Shown: positions 7,615 through 14,585 of the stretch, one piece after another | Position numbering within the stretch: the first letter of the stretch is position 1 | Layout: each line of letters starts with the position of its first letter | Assembly: GCA_023388205.1 (NCBI GenBank) | Contig: JAEWGS010000049.1 | Span: forward strand, 1-26,898 | DNA: 26,898 bases | Reading direction: 5' to 3' | DNA from: Bacillota bacterium | GTDB lineage: Bacteria > Bacillota > Clostridia > Saccharofermentanales > Fastidiosipilaceae | Translations under genes and position numbers: made by a program | Notes under the pieces: model-generated | What the model was told of the DNA's origin: nothing | What the model saw: only the letters and a program-made list of their open reading frames with translations | Databases searched by the model: none

Positions 7615-8265
7615 ATGGAAGATAAGACTCAAAAAATACCATCAAGTGCTCCGGTGCCTTTGCCGACCATTCAGCGTCTGCCCACCTACCTCAACTATTT
7701 GAGTAACCTTTACGCGTCCGGGCAACGCTATGTTTCTAGCGCCCTAATTGCCAAAGCCCTTGGCCTCACCGGCATACAAGTGCGCAAGGACCTCGCTTGG
7801 ATTAGCCAAAGCGGCAAGCCGCGCACCGGCTTCCCTTTGCATTCGCTCATTGAAGATATTCGTCATTTTCTAGGCTATGAGGTCAACAAAAGAACCGTTC
7901 TCATCGGCTGCGGTCACCTCGGCTTGGCGCTCTTGCATTATGAGGGTTTTCGCGATTACGGCATTGATATTGTTGGTGCTTTTGATGTCTCTCAAGATCG
8001 TGTCGGTCGAAAATATAACCATCTCGAAATTCTCCATATGGATCGTTTTCAGGAGCTTTTCCCTGAGCTCGACGCGCAAATTGCGATCGTCACAGTTCCG
8101 GCGTCTTGTTGCCAAGCCGTTTGTGATCAGCTCGTTGCCGCTGGCGTCAAAGCCATCTGGAATTTTGCCCCGCAAGTGCTCCACGTGCCTGCAGATGTCG
8201 TCGTTGAGCAAGTCGATCTAGCCCGTTCTCTCGCCATTCTTTGGAATCAATTGCAAGGAGCTTAA
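7615..8265 (+). CDS. rex: redox-sensing transcriptional repressor Rex
   Basis: Rex senses the NADH/NAD+ ratio and represses fermentation and respiration genes when NADH is low. The 216-residue protein has the expected two parts. The winged-helix DNA-binding domain (about 18-88) includes YVSSALIAKALGLTGIQVRK. The Rossmann domain carries the dinucleotide loop GCGHLG (98-103) and ends in the C-terminal helix of the family. Length and order match Rex of other Firmicutes. The gene ends 2 nt before the next start, whose AAGGAG ribosome binding site lies within its last codons, so an unknown gene is coupled to it. The start at 7615 follows an extended -10 almost directly; an internal start is unlikely because the N-terminal helix would be lost. 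Confidence 0.95.
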   Translation: MEDKTQKIPSSAPVPLPTIQRLPTYLNYLSNLYASGQRYVSSALIAKALGLTGIQVRKDLAWISQSGKPRTGFPLHSLIEDIRHFLGYEVNKRTVLIGCGHLGLALLHYEGFRDYGIDIVGAFDVSQDRVGRKYNHLEILHMDRFQELFPELDAQIAIVTVPASCCQAVCDQLVAAGVKAIWNFAPQVLHVPADVVVEQVDLARSLAILWNQLQGA

Positions 8266-8267
8266 GC

Positions 8268-9326
8268 ATGTCGATCATCTGCGCAAAAGGTGAAGCCAAG
8301 CTCGGCCTCGTTTACGGTCTTGACCCAAATAGTCCCGAATTCATCGGCATGCAACAGATTTTTGACGCATACGAAGCGACGCTCCATAGCCTTCCAAAAG
8401 AAGCGCTGCTTTGTCCCCTCAAGAATCTTCTCGCCCATCAAAATCAAGGTGAAGCCTTGAAACCCTTGGCGATGAGCCCAGAAATCGAAATGCTTTTGCC
8501 CGAATTTGAACAGGAAAAGCGCCTGGGGCTTTTAATCTACGTCCATTTTAGTAAAGCGGAAATCACGCAAACGCTCCACGACTACCGAGACAAAAATCTT
8601 CCGCCGATCCAGTATAAGGCTGCCCTCACGCGCGAGAATCAGCATTGGCCACTCATCAAGCTCCTCCACGAACTCAGTATCGAGCATCGTTTCGTCTACG
8701 CACTCCGCCGCCTCCAAGGTCAGCACAGCATTTCGCTCGAAGCCTTTAAGGAAAGCGATTATCCCGAGGATGTCTTCGCGCCTTTGAAACGCTGCCAAAT
8801 CGCGATTACCAACTATTTTGCGAACCTTGCACTCCTCACGCAAGCCCCGAACAGCGAGCCTGCCCCCGACGAACCCGTCCTTCTCAACCGCCGCCTCCAT
8901 CAGGCCATGCGCGGTGTCGTTGCCTACGAAGAATTGCTCAAATCACTGTCTCTCAGCGAGGACGTCATCTACAAACTTGAACGTGAAGCCGTCACAAAAA
9001 CTTGGCTTTTTGCGGTATATCTCGATTTGTGGCAAAAATTAAGCGCCAAAGATCTCGATGAACGCCTCAGAAAACAGCTCCATCTGCCGCCCGCTTTGCC
9101 CTATGAAAAAGTCAAAGAAGACCTCCAGCAACGCTTAGCCGATATCATCCAAGATAAAACCTTTACAGGCGTCGAAGATGAACACACTCAAGACATGCTC
9201 TTTAAGCGAATCAAAAGGCATATCGAGGAGCATCTCGTTAACGCTCAGCTTGAAAAATTGCTCGGTAAGCACCCGTCGCCCGATTCAGAGGATGGCCTAA
9301 GTCAAATGAAGCCTCCGCAGGTCTAG
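8268..9326 (+). CDS. unknown helical protein coupled to rex
   Basis: I do not recognise this 352-residue protein. The start at 8268 has AAGGAG at 8255-8260, inside the end of rex, so it is very likely translated from the rex mRNA. It is soluble by appearance, with no signal peptide or membrane segment. The body is largely alpha-helical, with Leu-, Glu- and Lys-rich segments such as AITNYFANLALLTQ and the charged region KRIKRHIEEHLVNAQLEKLL near the C-terminus. There are few Cys and no obvious catalytic motif or nucleotide loop. The end overlaps a three-copy 22-bp repeat, which may have extended or trimmed the C-terminus. A role connected to redox control is suggested only by position. Confidence 0.75.
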   Translation: MSIICAKGEAKLGLVYGLDPNSPEFIGMQQIFDAYEATLHSLPKEALLCPLKNLLAHQNQGEALKPLAMSPEIEMLLPEFEQEKRLGLLIYVHFSKAEITQTLHDYRDKNLPPIQYKAALTRENQHWPLIKLLHELSIEHRFVYALRRLQGQHSISLEAFKESDYPEDVFAPLKRCQIAITNYFANLALLTQAPNSEPAPDEPVLLNRRLHQAMRGVVAYEELLKSLSLSEDVIYKLEREAVTKTWLFAVYLDLWQKLSAKDLDERLRKQLHLPPALPYEKVKEDLQQRLADIIQDKTFTGVEDEHTQDMLFKRIKRHIEEHLVNAQLEKLLGKHPSPDSEDGLSQMKPPQV

Positions 9327-9380
9327 TTCCTAAATTCCGCAGGTCTAGCTGCTAAATTCCGCTAGATCTAACTTCTAAAT
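9315..9380. repeat. three tandem 22-bp repeats across a stop codon
   Basis: Units begin at 9315, 9337 and 9359, each starting CCGC and ending in a TAAAT(T/C) word. The first two differ at two positions and the third is more diverged. The TAG stop of the preceding gene (9324-9326) lies in the first copy. The repeat contains a CTAG-type core (AGGTCTAG/AGATCTA). Confidence 0.8.
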
Positions 9381-9407
9381 CACGCCAACGAAGGTCAACG
9401 CTCGCCC

Positions 9408-9650
9408 TCAACCCAGCACGCGGTACAAATCGCTGGCTTCTTCTTTTCTCACCGTCTCTTGGATCGAAAGGATCTCTACTTCCGTAGACCCCGTTCCAAA
9501 ATGAATCGTCAAGTGATCGCCGACTTTCAGCGTAGCGCTCGCCTTCGCGACGCGTCCATTTAATTCAACACGGCCTTTATCGCAAATTTCATTTGCGACG
9601 CTGCGCCTCTTAACCAGGCGCGAAACTTTGAGGAATTTATCTAAGCGCAT
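9408..9650 (-). CDS. rqcP: RqcP, S4-domain ribosome quality control factor
   Basis: RqcP (YabO of Bacillus) binds the stalled 50S-peptidyl-tRNA complex and helps RqcH add C-terminal alanine tails. The 80 residues from MRLDKFLKVSRLVKRR onward match the family closely over the whole length: an S4 RNA-binding fold (1-60) with the characteristic ICDKGRVELNG and VGDHLTIHFG segments, and the family's KKEEA-like end (RKEEASDLYRVLG). I start at 9650, not at the in-frame ATG at 9674, because the Shine-Dalgarno AAGGAG lies between the two. The usual neighbours yabP/yabQ are missing; here it closes a minus-strand group with the hexokinase and E2-like genes. Confidence 0.92.
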   Translation of the reverse strand: MRLDKFLKVSRLVKRRSVANEICDKGRVELNGRVAKASATLKVGDHLTIHFGTGSTEVEILSIQETVRKEEASDLYRVLG

Positions 9651-9759
9651 CGCTTCCCTTCTCCTTATACTCAACTATTCGTCTTATTGAATCCTTATAT
9701 CTTAAAAGGCCGCCGCCGTCTTAAAGATCAGCGCCCACAGCTGTGAAAATAAGCCCACT

Positions 9760-10029
9760 TCATGCATCTTCCAAAAGAGAAATTTGCATCCGATCAAAAG
9801 GGACCGGCTCCATAAACTGGTCTGCAAAAAAGATCGTCTTATGAAACGCGGCAAATTCTCGCGTGTTTTTCTCAAGCCAAAGAGGCAAAGATACATTGAC
9901 CTGATGACAATAGCTGATCAATAGCTGTTCCAAAGCCTGTGAAAAGCGCACATCAGGCGCAAAATCCTGCGCAACCGTATCGATGCGGCACAACTGTTTG
10001 CCTAAAAAGAGACGCCCTTCAATGCGCAT
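9760..10029 (-). CDS. small conserved-looking protein, function unknown
   Basis: This 89-residue protein begins MRIEGRLF and contains the stretch PLWLEKNTREFAAFHKT, then a Phe-rich segment ending FDRMQISLLEDA. I have the impression of similar small proteins in other Firmicutes but know no function. It starts 3 nt after the stop codon of the E2-like gene and is therefore cotranscribed with it. There is no signal peptide, membrane segment or metal motif. The next gene, rqcP, begins about 110 nt further on, a gap in which I see no clear terminator. Confidence 0.7.
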   Translation of the reverse strand: MRIEGRLFLGKQLCRIDTVAQDFAPDVRFSQALEQLLISYCHQVNVSLPLWLEKNTREFAAFHKTIFFADQFMEPVPFDRMQISLLEDA

Positions 10030-10032
10030 GAT

Positions 10033-11013
10033 TTAGCGCTCCGGATCAGGCTGTCCCAAAGCCAGCCAACGCTCGAAGGCAGCTTGCTTCTCATCGCGTT
10101 TGCGGCGTTCCTCTTCCGCCTGTTTCTGACGAAATTGCGTCAAGCCCTCGCTGCGTTGAATTGGGATTTGAATCCCTGGATATTCCAAAAGCCAAGGGTC
10201 GTTCATATAGCGCTCAAAAAGGCGCAAGCTTTTGATGAAATAGTAACCATCGCAAATACGCTCATCGACATTGATCCCGATATCAATCTCTTTGATCCAG
10301 CGCAAGCCATCGTCATCGGTGCGCTCCGGTCGTTCTTGTGTCTTGCCGATCGTAATAAAAATCGAGGTCGTCCCCATCTCATACAAGTGGTGGTGCGCGA
10401 CATTCCCCCCGATCGTCCCTAAGTGCGATACAAAAGCAGAGCTGTAAAAGGGGAATTCTTCAATGGCTGCCTTGGGCACTAAGCCGTGATAGTCCAGCCA
10501 ACGGTAAAAGGCAAAGACCGCTCGAATGAGCCAGCGCGGTGCACGCAACAAAAGACGGATCATCTTATCGTCACCTTTGAGTTCCCCCGCTTTGAGGCGC
10601 TCATTTTGGCTGCTCATTTTTTCGACGACATCGTAAATCGTGTCTTCGGGGGCAAGACGCACCTTCGCAACAGACTCGTTCGCTTCCTCCGTCAGAGCCT
10701 CTTTGACCACATAAAGCACTTCAAATTCATTGTGCTCGTAGATGTTACGCCCCGCCACAAAACGGTTCAGCCTTGGCCTTTCGATCAAGGTTTTAAGTAA
10801 AGCTGCGACGAGCACATTAAAAAAGGTCACGCGCACACCTTTGCGCCGATTCTGTCGAATAAACTCTTGAATCGCATCCATCCGCACGGGATAGGTCGCA
10901 TAAACCTGAGCCTCTGTGCGCGAACGCATCACGTAAGGCATGATGTAATTCATCGGATCGCCACCTTGTACCAGCTTGCCATCCGTTCTTTTTCGACTGA
11001 ATAATAAACCCAT
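10033..11013 (-). CDS. stand-alone 2-oxoacid dehydrogenase E2-like acyltransferase domain protein
   Basis: The 326-residue protein has the fold of the E2/chloramphenicol acetyltransferase family. An N-terminal TEAQVYATYPVRMDAI segment and VTFFNVLVAALLKTL are followed by the SHLGTIGG strand (about 196-203). No lipoyl or peripheral-subunit-binding domain is present. At the position of the catalytic HxxxDG motif it reads DERICDG (250-256): the active-site His is Glu251, while Asp and Gly remain. It may therefore not transfer acyl groups by the usual mechanism. The C-terminal about 35 residues are Glu/Lys/Arg-rich and helical. The start at 11013 has AAAGGA 4 nt upstream (11018-11023). A palindromic 16-bp repeat lies in its upstream region. 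The substrate is unknown. Confidence 0.8.
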   Translation of the reverse strand: MGLLFSRKRTDGKLVQGGDPMNYIMPYVMRSRTEAQVYATYPVRMDAIQEFIRQNRRKGVRVTFFNVLVAALLKTLIERPRLNRFVAGRNIYEHNEFEVLYVVKEALTEEANESVAKVRLAPEDTIYDVVEKMSSQNERLKAGELKGDDKMIRLLLRAPRWLIRAVFAFYRWLDYHGLVPKAAIEEFPFYSSAFVSHLGTIGGNVAHHHLYEMGTTSIFITIGKTQERPERTDDDGLRWIKEIDIGINVDERICDGYYFIKSLRLFERYMNDPWLLEYPGIQIPIQRSEGLTQFRQKQAEEERRKRDEKQAAFERWLALGQPDPER

Positions 11014-11050
11014 ATGTTCCTTTATCAATTTCAGAAAAGAGCCTCATGTT

Positions 11051-11082
11051 TATATGAGCTCATATTTATATGGGCCCATATT
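11051..11082. promoter_or_regulatory. tandem palindromic 16-bp repeats, probable operator
   Basis: Two directly adjacent 16-bp units (11051-11066 and 11067-11082) differ at two positions. Each contains a perfect 14-bp palindrome, ATATGAGCTCATAT (11052-11065) and ATATGGGCCCATAT (11068-11081), with centres 16 bp apart. They lie about 40 nt upstream of the E2-like start. A -10-like TATAAA on the minus strand (11070-11065) falls between and into them. The lack of a loop and of a T tract speaks for protein binding rather than termination. Confidence 0.55.
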
Positions 11083-11121
11083 TGTATTGGCACTTCTTTT
11101 TGTCTCGCTGTTTCGCCTCTC

Positions 11122-12429
11122 TCAGTTTGTCAAAGCCGCTATGGCCGCTCCGATCAAATTCGCATGCTCAACTTTCATAAACTCACAGTAACGACCCAGC
11201 TGATCATTAATGTAGGTGCGCACATAGTAATTCAATTTGGGCCGGAACAATTTGCTCTTATAAAAAGTCGTGCCATCAGCCGTAATCGCTACAGGACGCA
11301 CCGGTGACTTCCCGATATTCGCATGCTCCATAATTGCGGCTAGGTTGATGCACACAAGGCGCGCAGCTCTTTCATAGATGTTGTCTAAAATCCAATATAA
11401 GCTCTCGCGGTCAATGACATTGGCGCAGCACTGGCTCAAGATGTTGGATCCGTAAGGCATATACAAGAAATCATCCAAATCCTTCGAACTCAGCGTTTCA
11501 ATGTGGTCAAAGCGTTCTGCAAAAAAATCGCTAAAAATCTCGCTTTTCTTGATCGCTGTTCGAATTAAATGGAGTGCTTGCATCCCCTGATAACGCCCCG
11601 AAATCATTTTCTCAAAGCGATACGTGCCGGGTTCGCTCGTCGCCGCGTCAATCTCATCGTCTAAAGGGGCCAAATGGTTGGCGACAAAGTTTCCTGACTC
11701 TAGATTAATCGCCATGTAGCCGTTATGCGCTCGCCCGAGATTTTGGTCAAGGATTTTCTCGATATTTGAAATTTCCTCAATGTACGCACTGTTCGTACCC
11801 GTTCCTAAAATAAAACCCACATTAGAATCGTAGCCAAAACGCTCTGTATGTGTTCTCCCGCCAAGCAAAGCAGCAACTGTATCATTCAAAATAGAAATTT
11901 GATGATCATGTTTCAATCCCCGCTTCTCGAGCTGGCGCAAAATGTTCTCACCAATTTTGGCGCCAATGACCTCCGGAAGCTGGATCTCTTTAGAAAAGTT
12001 AATCACGCGGCCGTCCCGATCAGGGTACATCTCCGCAGGGTAGGAAAAGCAAAAACCAATGCGATCCGCCTGATCCACAACAGGCTCAAGATAGTCCACG
12101 ATCTGATCAAAAAAAGCTTCCCGACTCAGATCCTCATCAATGCCAGGCATCTTGTACGCGGCAAAGTTTTCAATAACGGGATTGTAATCCTCATCAAAAT
12201 AAAGCGTCGCCACGCGAAAATTCGTCCCGCCCGCATCTAAGACAATGCTTTTTTGTCCGCGAGGGATTTTCTCACCAATCGTGATATACGTGGGAATCAT
12301 CATGAGGCCTTCTTCGCCTCTCAAACCTGATTCCATCGCCTTTCGAAAAGACTGGACGCCCTCATCCAACAAAATCAAATCCGCCAACACCTGTTCATCA
12401 CACAAAAATTTGCGTACTTTTTCATTCAT
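11122..12429 (-). CDS. hexokinase of the eukaryotic (hexokinase-1/2) type
   Basis: This kinase phosphorylates hexoses at C6 using ATP. The 435-residue protein carries the motifs of the yeast/animal hexokinase family rather than those of bacterial ROK glucokinases. These are the phosphate-1 loop LDAGGTNFRV (64-73), the sugar-binding segment GFCFSYP, ILNDTVAAL with the catalytic Asp183, GTGTNSAYIE (209-218) and NLESGNF with a sugar-contacting Glu244. Length fits a single-unit hexokinase. I start at MNEKVRKF (12429), with an AGGGGG ribosome binding site about 12 nt upstream. A start 12 codons earlier has no such site. It precedes the E2-like gene by about 110 nt containing the palindromic repeats. 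Confidence 0.9.
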   Translation of the reverse strand: MNEKVRKFLCDEQVLADLILLDEGVQSFRKAMESGLRGEEGLMMIPTYITIGEKIPRGQKSIVLDAGGTNFRVATLYFDEDYNPVIENFAAYKMPGIDEDLSREAFFDQIVDYLEPVVDQADRIGFCFSYPAEMYPDRDGRVINFSKEIQLPEVIGAKIGENILRQLEKRGLKHDHQISILNDTVAALLGGRTHTERFGYDSNVGFILGTGTNSAYIEEISNIEKILDQNLGRAHNGYMAINLESGNFVANHLAPLDDEIDAATSEPGTYRFEKMISGRYQGMQALHLIRTAIKKSEIFSDFFAERFDHIETLSSKDLDDFLYMPYGSNILSQCCANVIDRESLYWILDNIYERAARLVCINLAAIMEHANIGKSPVRPVAITADGTTFYKSKLFRPKLNYYVRTYINDQLGRYCEFMKVEHANLIGAAIAALTN

Positions 12430-12526
12430 GAGTGTCGTCTTCCCCCTATGGCGATTTGGTTCCATTATAAGTCAAAAGCCCTGCTTCTGGCATCATAAAG
12501 CCGATAACAAAATAGAATTAAATATT

Positions 12527-12558
12527 AAAAAAAGCGGTGACCCGAAGGTCACCGCTTT
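12527..12558 (-). terminator. Rho-independent terminator of the second LPXTG gene
   Basis: A perfect 12-bp stem AAAGCGGTGACC (12531-12542) paired with 12547-12558 closes a CGAA tetraloop (TTCG on the transcript). It is followed on the minus strand by seven T. A second small inverted repeat (CTGAGG...CCTCAG, 12571-12590) lies between it and the stop codon. Confidence 0.9.
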
Positions 12559-12608
12559 CCATTTAATATCTGAGGGAGGCAAGCCTCAGTTATAAGAGAT
12601 CCGTTCAA

Positions 12609-13316
12609 TTAGAGCTCGTTCACTTTGCGAGCGCGACGGATCGCGGTAAAGGCAGCAGCCATGCCGAGCAAAGCGACCGCAACGTAAGGCAGTTCTTCAC
12701 CGGTTTCAGGAAGCGTGGGGTTACCATTGGTGGTGCCAGGAACGGTCTGGCCGTTCGGCAACTTGCCGGTCTTGATCCAGTCACGGAGATAGGTCAACAC
12801 ACGCTCATCAACGATGTCCTTCTCGAGCTTAGCGAGGAATTCTTTATCTTCTTTATCAAAGCCGCCGTGCTCTCTAAAGGCTTTCTCCAAGATCGCCTTG
12901 TAACCAAGGAGCTGCTCATCGCTCGCAAGGTTCTTCTTGACGAGTTCCGGATCCTTGCGAAGATTGGCAATGATCTGATCATAAGCGAAGCGGGGTTCGG
13001 AGCCCAGAATGTCCTTTGCGTTGGCGTCAAAGATGGACTTCTCCTCTTCTTTGCTATCGCGCACATTTTTCATGTAATCCAAGACTTCGGGCGCCACAAA
13101 ACTCTTCTTAAGCGCATCGAGTTCTTCGGCCTTCTTTGCGGCCTCATCCTTCTCGACTTCTTTTTGTGCATTATTGACGGCTTCTTTGTACTTGTCCGCC
13201 AAGGCAGTAATAGGATCCTTCTCGGCAGGAGCTGCATCATCAGCGAAAACCGGAGCGACAACGCCCGCCGCCAAGACGAGACCCAAAATACCAGCAAATA
13301 AGCTTGTCTTCTTCAT
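12609..13316 (-). CDS. short LPXTG cell-wall-anchored protein
   Basis: The 235-residue protein has a signal peptide (1-25, cut after PVFA), a helical, highly charged body of about 160 residues, a short Gly/Thr/Pro linker, LPETG at 202-206, a hydrophobic segment and a RRARKVNEL tail. The body has no recognisable enzymatic motif and may be a helical bundle adhesin or a wall-surface spacer. The start at 13316 has GGAGG 8-9 nt upstream (13325-13329). The ATG 5 codons earlier overlaps that site. A 10-bp stem-loop and a TTGACA promoter lie directly upstream, and a strong terminator follows, so it is a single-gene unit. Confidence 0.9.
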   Translation of the reverse strand: MKKTSLFAGILGLVLAAGVVAPVFADDAAPAEKDPITALADKYKEAVNNAQKEVEKDEAAKKAEELDALKKSFVAPEVLDYMKNVRDSKEEEKSIFDANAKDILGSEPRFAYDQIIANLRKDPELVKKNLASDEQLLGYKAILEKAFREHGGFDKEDKEFLAKLEKDIVDERVLTYLRDWIKTGKLPNGQTVPGTTNGNPTLPETGEELPYVAVALLGMAAAFTAIRRARKVNEL

Positions 13317-13335
13317 TTTTATTTCCTCCATTTAC

Positions 13336-13367
13336 TCGCTGACGCTCTTGTTGCCTCGCATCAGCGA
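13336..13367 (-). promoter_or_regulatory. 5'-UTR stem-loop of the second LPXTG gene
   Basis: TCGCTGATGC (13367-13358, minus strand) pairs with GCGTCAGCGA (13345-13336) over 10 bp with one G-U pair and a 12-nt loop. The stem ends about 6 nt before the GGAGG. It could protect the mRNA 5' end or regulate translation. Confidence 0.65.
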
Positions 13368-13379
13368 ATTGATGTGCAT

Positions 13380-13408
13380 AGGTTATCGCCCGTGCTTAAT
13401 TGTGTCAA
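13380..13408 (-). promoter_or_regulatory. promoter of the second LPXTG gene
   Basis: TTGACA (13408-13403, minus strand) is separated by 17 nt from TAACCT (13385-13380), a weak -10. The -10 and spacer overlap a 17-bp motif, GTTATCRCCCGYGCTTA, that is also found upstream of the third wall protein (21041-21057). The transcript leader would be about 57 nt and contain the stem-loop. Confidence 0.55.
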
Positions 13409-13611
13409 CACTTTTTTTGCTTTTTGCCATTTGTCACAAAAAAAAACAACATCAGAGCACCATCTGCAGCACTTTGCACGTATTTCGTCGTTTTTTCGAA
13501 TGGGGAACAAGACCTCTGCTCGATTTTGGATTTGTTTTGTTCACAACTAAAACCACGCAATTAGGGGGCTCGCGATCCTTTTCCCTTACCCTTGATTCAA
13601 TCTCTCTTTTT

Positions 13612-14577
13612 TCAATTCAGCTGATGTTTGGATTTAAGTTCTAGGATTTTGTTATACCAATGTTTGGGTGAATAGGCACACTCAGCAAAATGTTCCGCCG
13701 CTTGTTTGGCGAGCTGTTTTGTCTTGATTCCCTTGACGCAGCGATCGAGCAGCCAAGCCTCAATCTGCTCATCTTTGGAGCTTGTTGTTTCTTCTGACTC
13801 TGACTCTGCCTCAATCGAGCTTTTTCCTTCTAAAACTAAAACGTATTCCCCTCGAGGCGGGGTTACCTCGAAGCGATCCAGCCAAACGTCAACACTTAAG
13901 GCTTCCACTTCTTCATAGCGTTTGGTCAATTCTCTGGCGAGGGCGACGCGCCTTTTTGGAGCGCCCAAATCGTAAAACAAGCGCATCAACTCTGGTAGGC
14001 GTTTAGCTGTTTCATAAATGATTTGGGTTTCTTCTCGCGCAAGCACGTTTTGAACCTGTCTTTTTCGCCCGTGTTTCGCCGGCAAAAAACCGCAAAAGCG
14101 CACATCACTTGCATCTTGTCCCGAAAGAACCAATGCCGTCATCGCAGCTGTCGGCCCAGGAATGCAAGTGACCTTGTGACCCGCTTCTCTTGCCGCCTGA
14201 GCCAATTTCGCTCCAGGATCCGAGATCAAAGGCATCCCCGCATCAGACATGAAAGCGACGCTCTGTCCTTGTGCCAAAGCGTCTAAAAGCTTCTGGGTCC
14301 TTTGTGCTTCCACTTGGCTATAACAGCTTTGCATGCGTGGAGCTGTAAGCCCAAAGCCCTGAAACAAGTGCTGACTGTGTCTTGTATCTTCCGCAAAAAT
14401 AAGATCGACCTGCATTAAGACAGCCATTGCGCGCGGCGATAAATCGCCCAAATTGCCAATCGGGGTGCCGACCAAATAAAAGACGCCAGCTTCAACTTGC
14501 GGCTCACATAAGATTTGACGCCAACGCATCAACAAATTTTCAAATGGCGCGGTGTCTTGATCGTCCAAAAAATGCAT
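13612..14577 (-). CDS. rsmI: 16S rRNA (cytidine1402-2'-O)-methyltransferase RsmI
   Basis: RsmI methylates the 2'-OH of C1402 in the 30S decoding centre using S-adenosylmethionine. The 321-residue protein has the family motifs VGTPIGNLGD (36-45), EDTRHS (63-68), SDAGMPLISDPG (111-122) and IPGPTAA (139-145), and a C-terminal helical domain. The roughly 30-residue N-terminal extension is longer than usual, but the ribosome binding site (GAGG upstream of 14577) supports this start. It lies 8 nt after the stop of the DHHW gene, with its ribosome binding site overlapping that stop, so it is the last gene of the acylation operon. I see no clear terminator in 13409-13611. Confidence 0.95.
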   Translation of the reverse strand: MHFLDDQDTAPFENLLMRWRQILCEPQVEAGVFYLVGTPIGNLGDLSPRAMAVLMQVDLIFAEDTRHSQHLFQGFGLTAPRMQSCYSQVEAQRTQKLLDALAQGQSVAFMSDAGMPLISDPGAKLAQAAREAGHKVTCIPGPTAAMTALVLSGQDASDVRFCGFLPAKHGRKRQVQNVLAREETQIIYETAKRLPELMRLFYDLGAPKRRVALARELTKRYEEVEALSVDVWLDRFEVTPPRGEYVLVLEGKSSIEAESESEETTSSKDEQIEAWLLDRCVKGIKTKQLAKQAAEHFAECAYSPKHWYNKILELKSKHQLN

Positions 14578-14585
14578 GCGCTACC

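Noticed and set aside
9675..9759. Terminator between the small unknown gene and rqcP (GC-rich core flanked by AAG/CTT words)
   Set aside because: The arms do not pair well and the T tract is weak, so I do not claim it.
11128..11133. TTGACA on the minus strand as a -35 box for the E2-like gene
   Set aside because: It lies in the last codons of the hexokinase gene and has no -10 at a usable distance.
13409..13611. Terminator or small RNA after rsmI
   Set aside because: No stable hairpin with a T tract was found; only AT-rich sequence with homopolymer runs is present.
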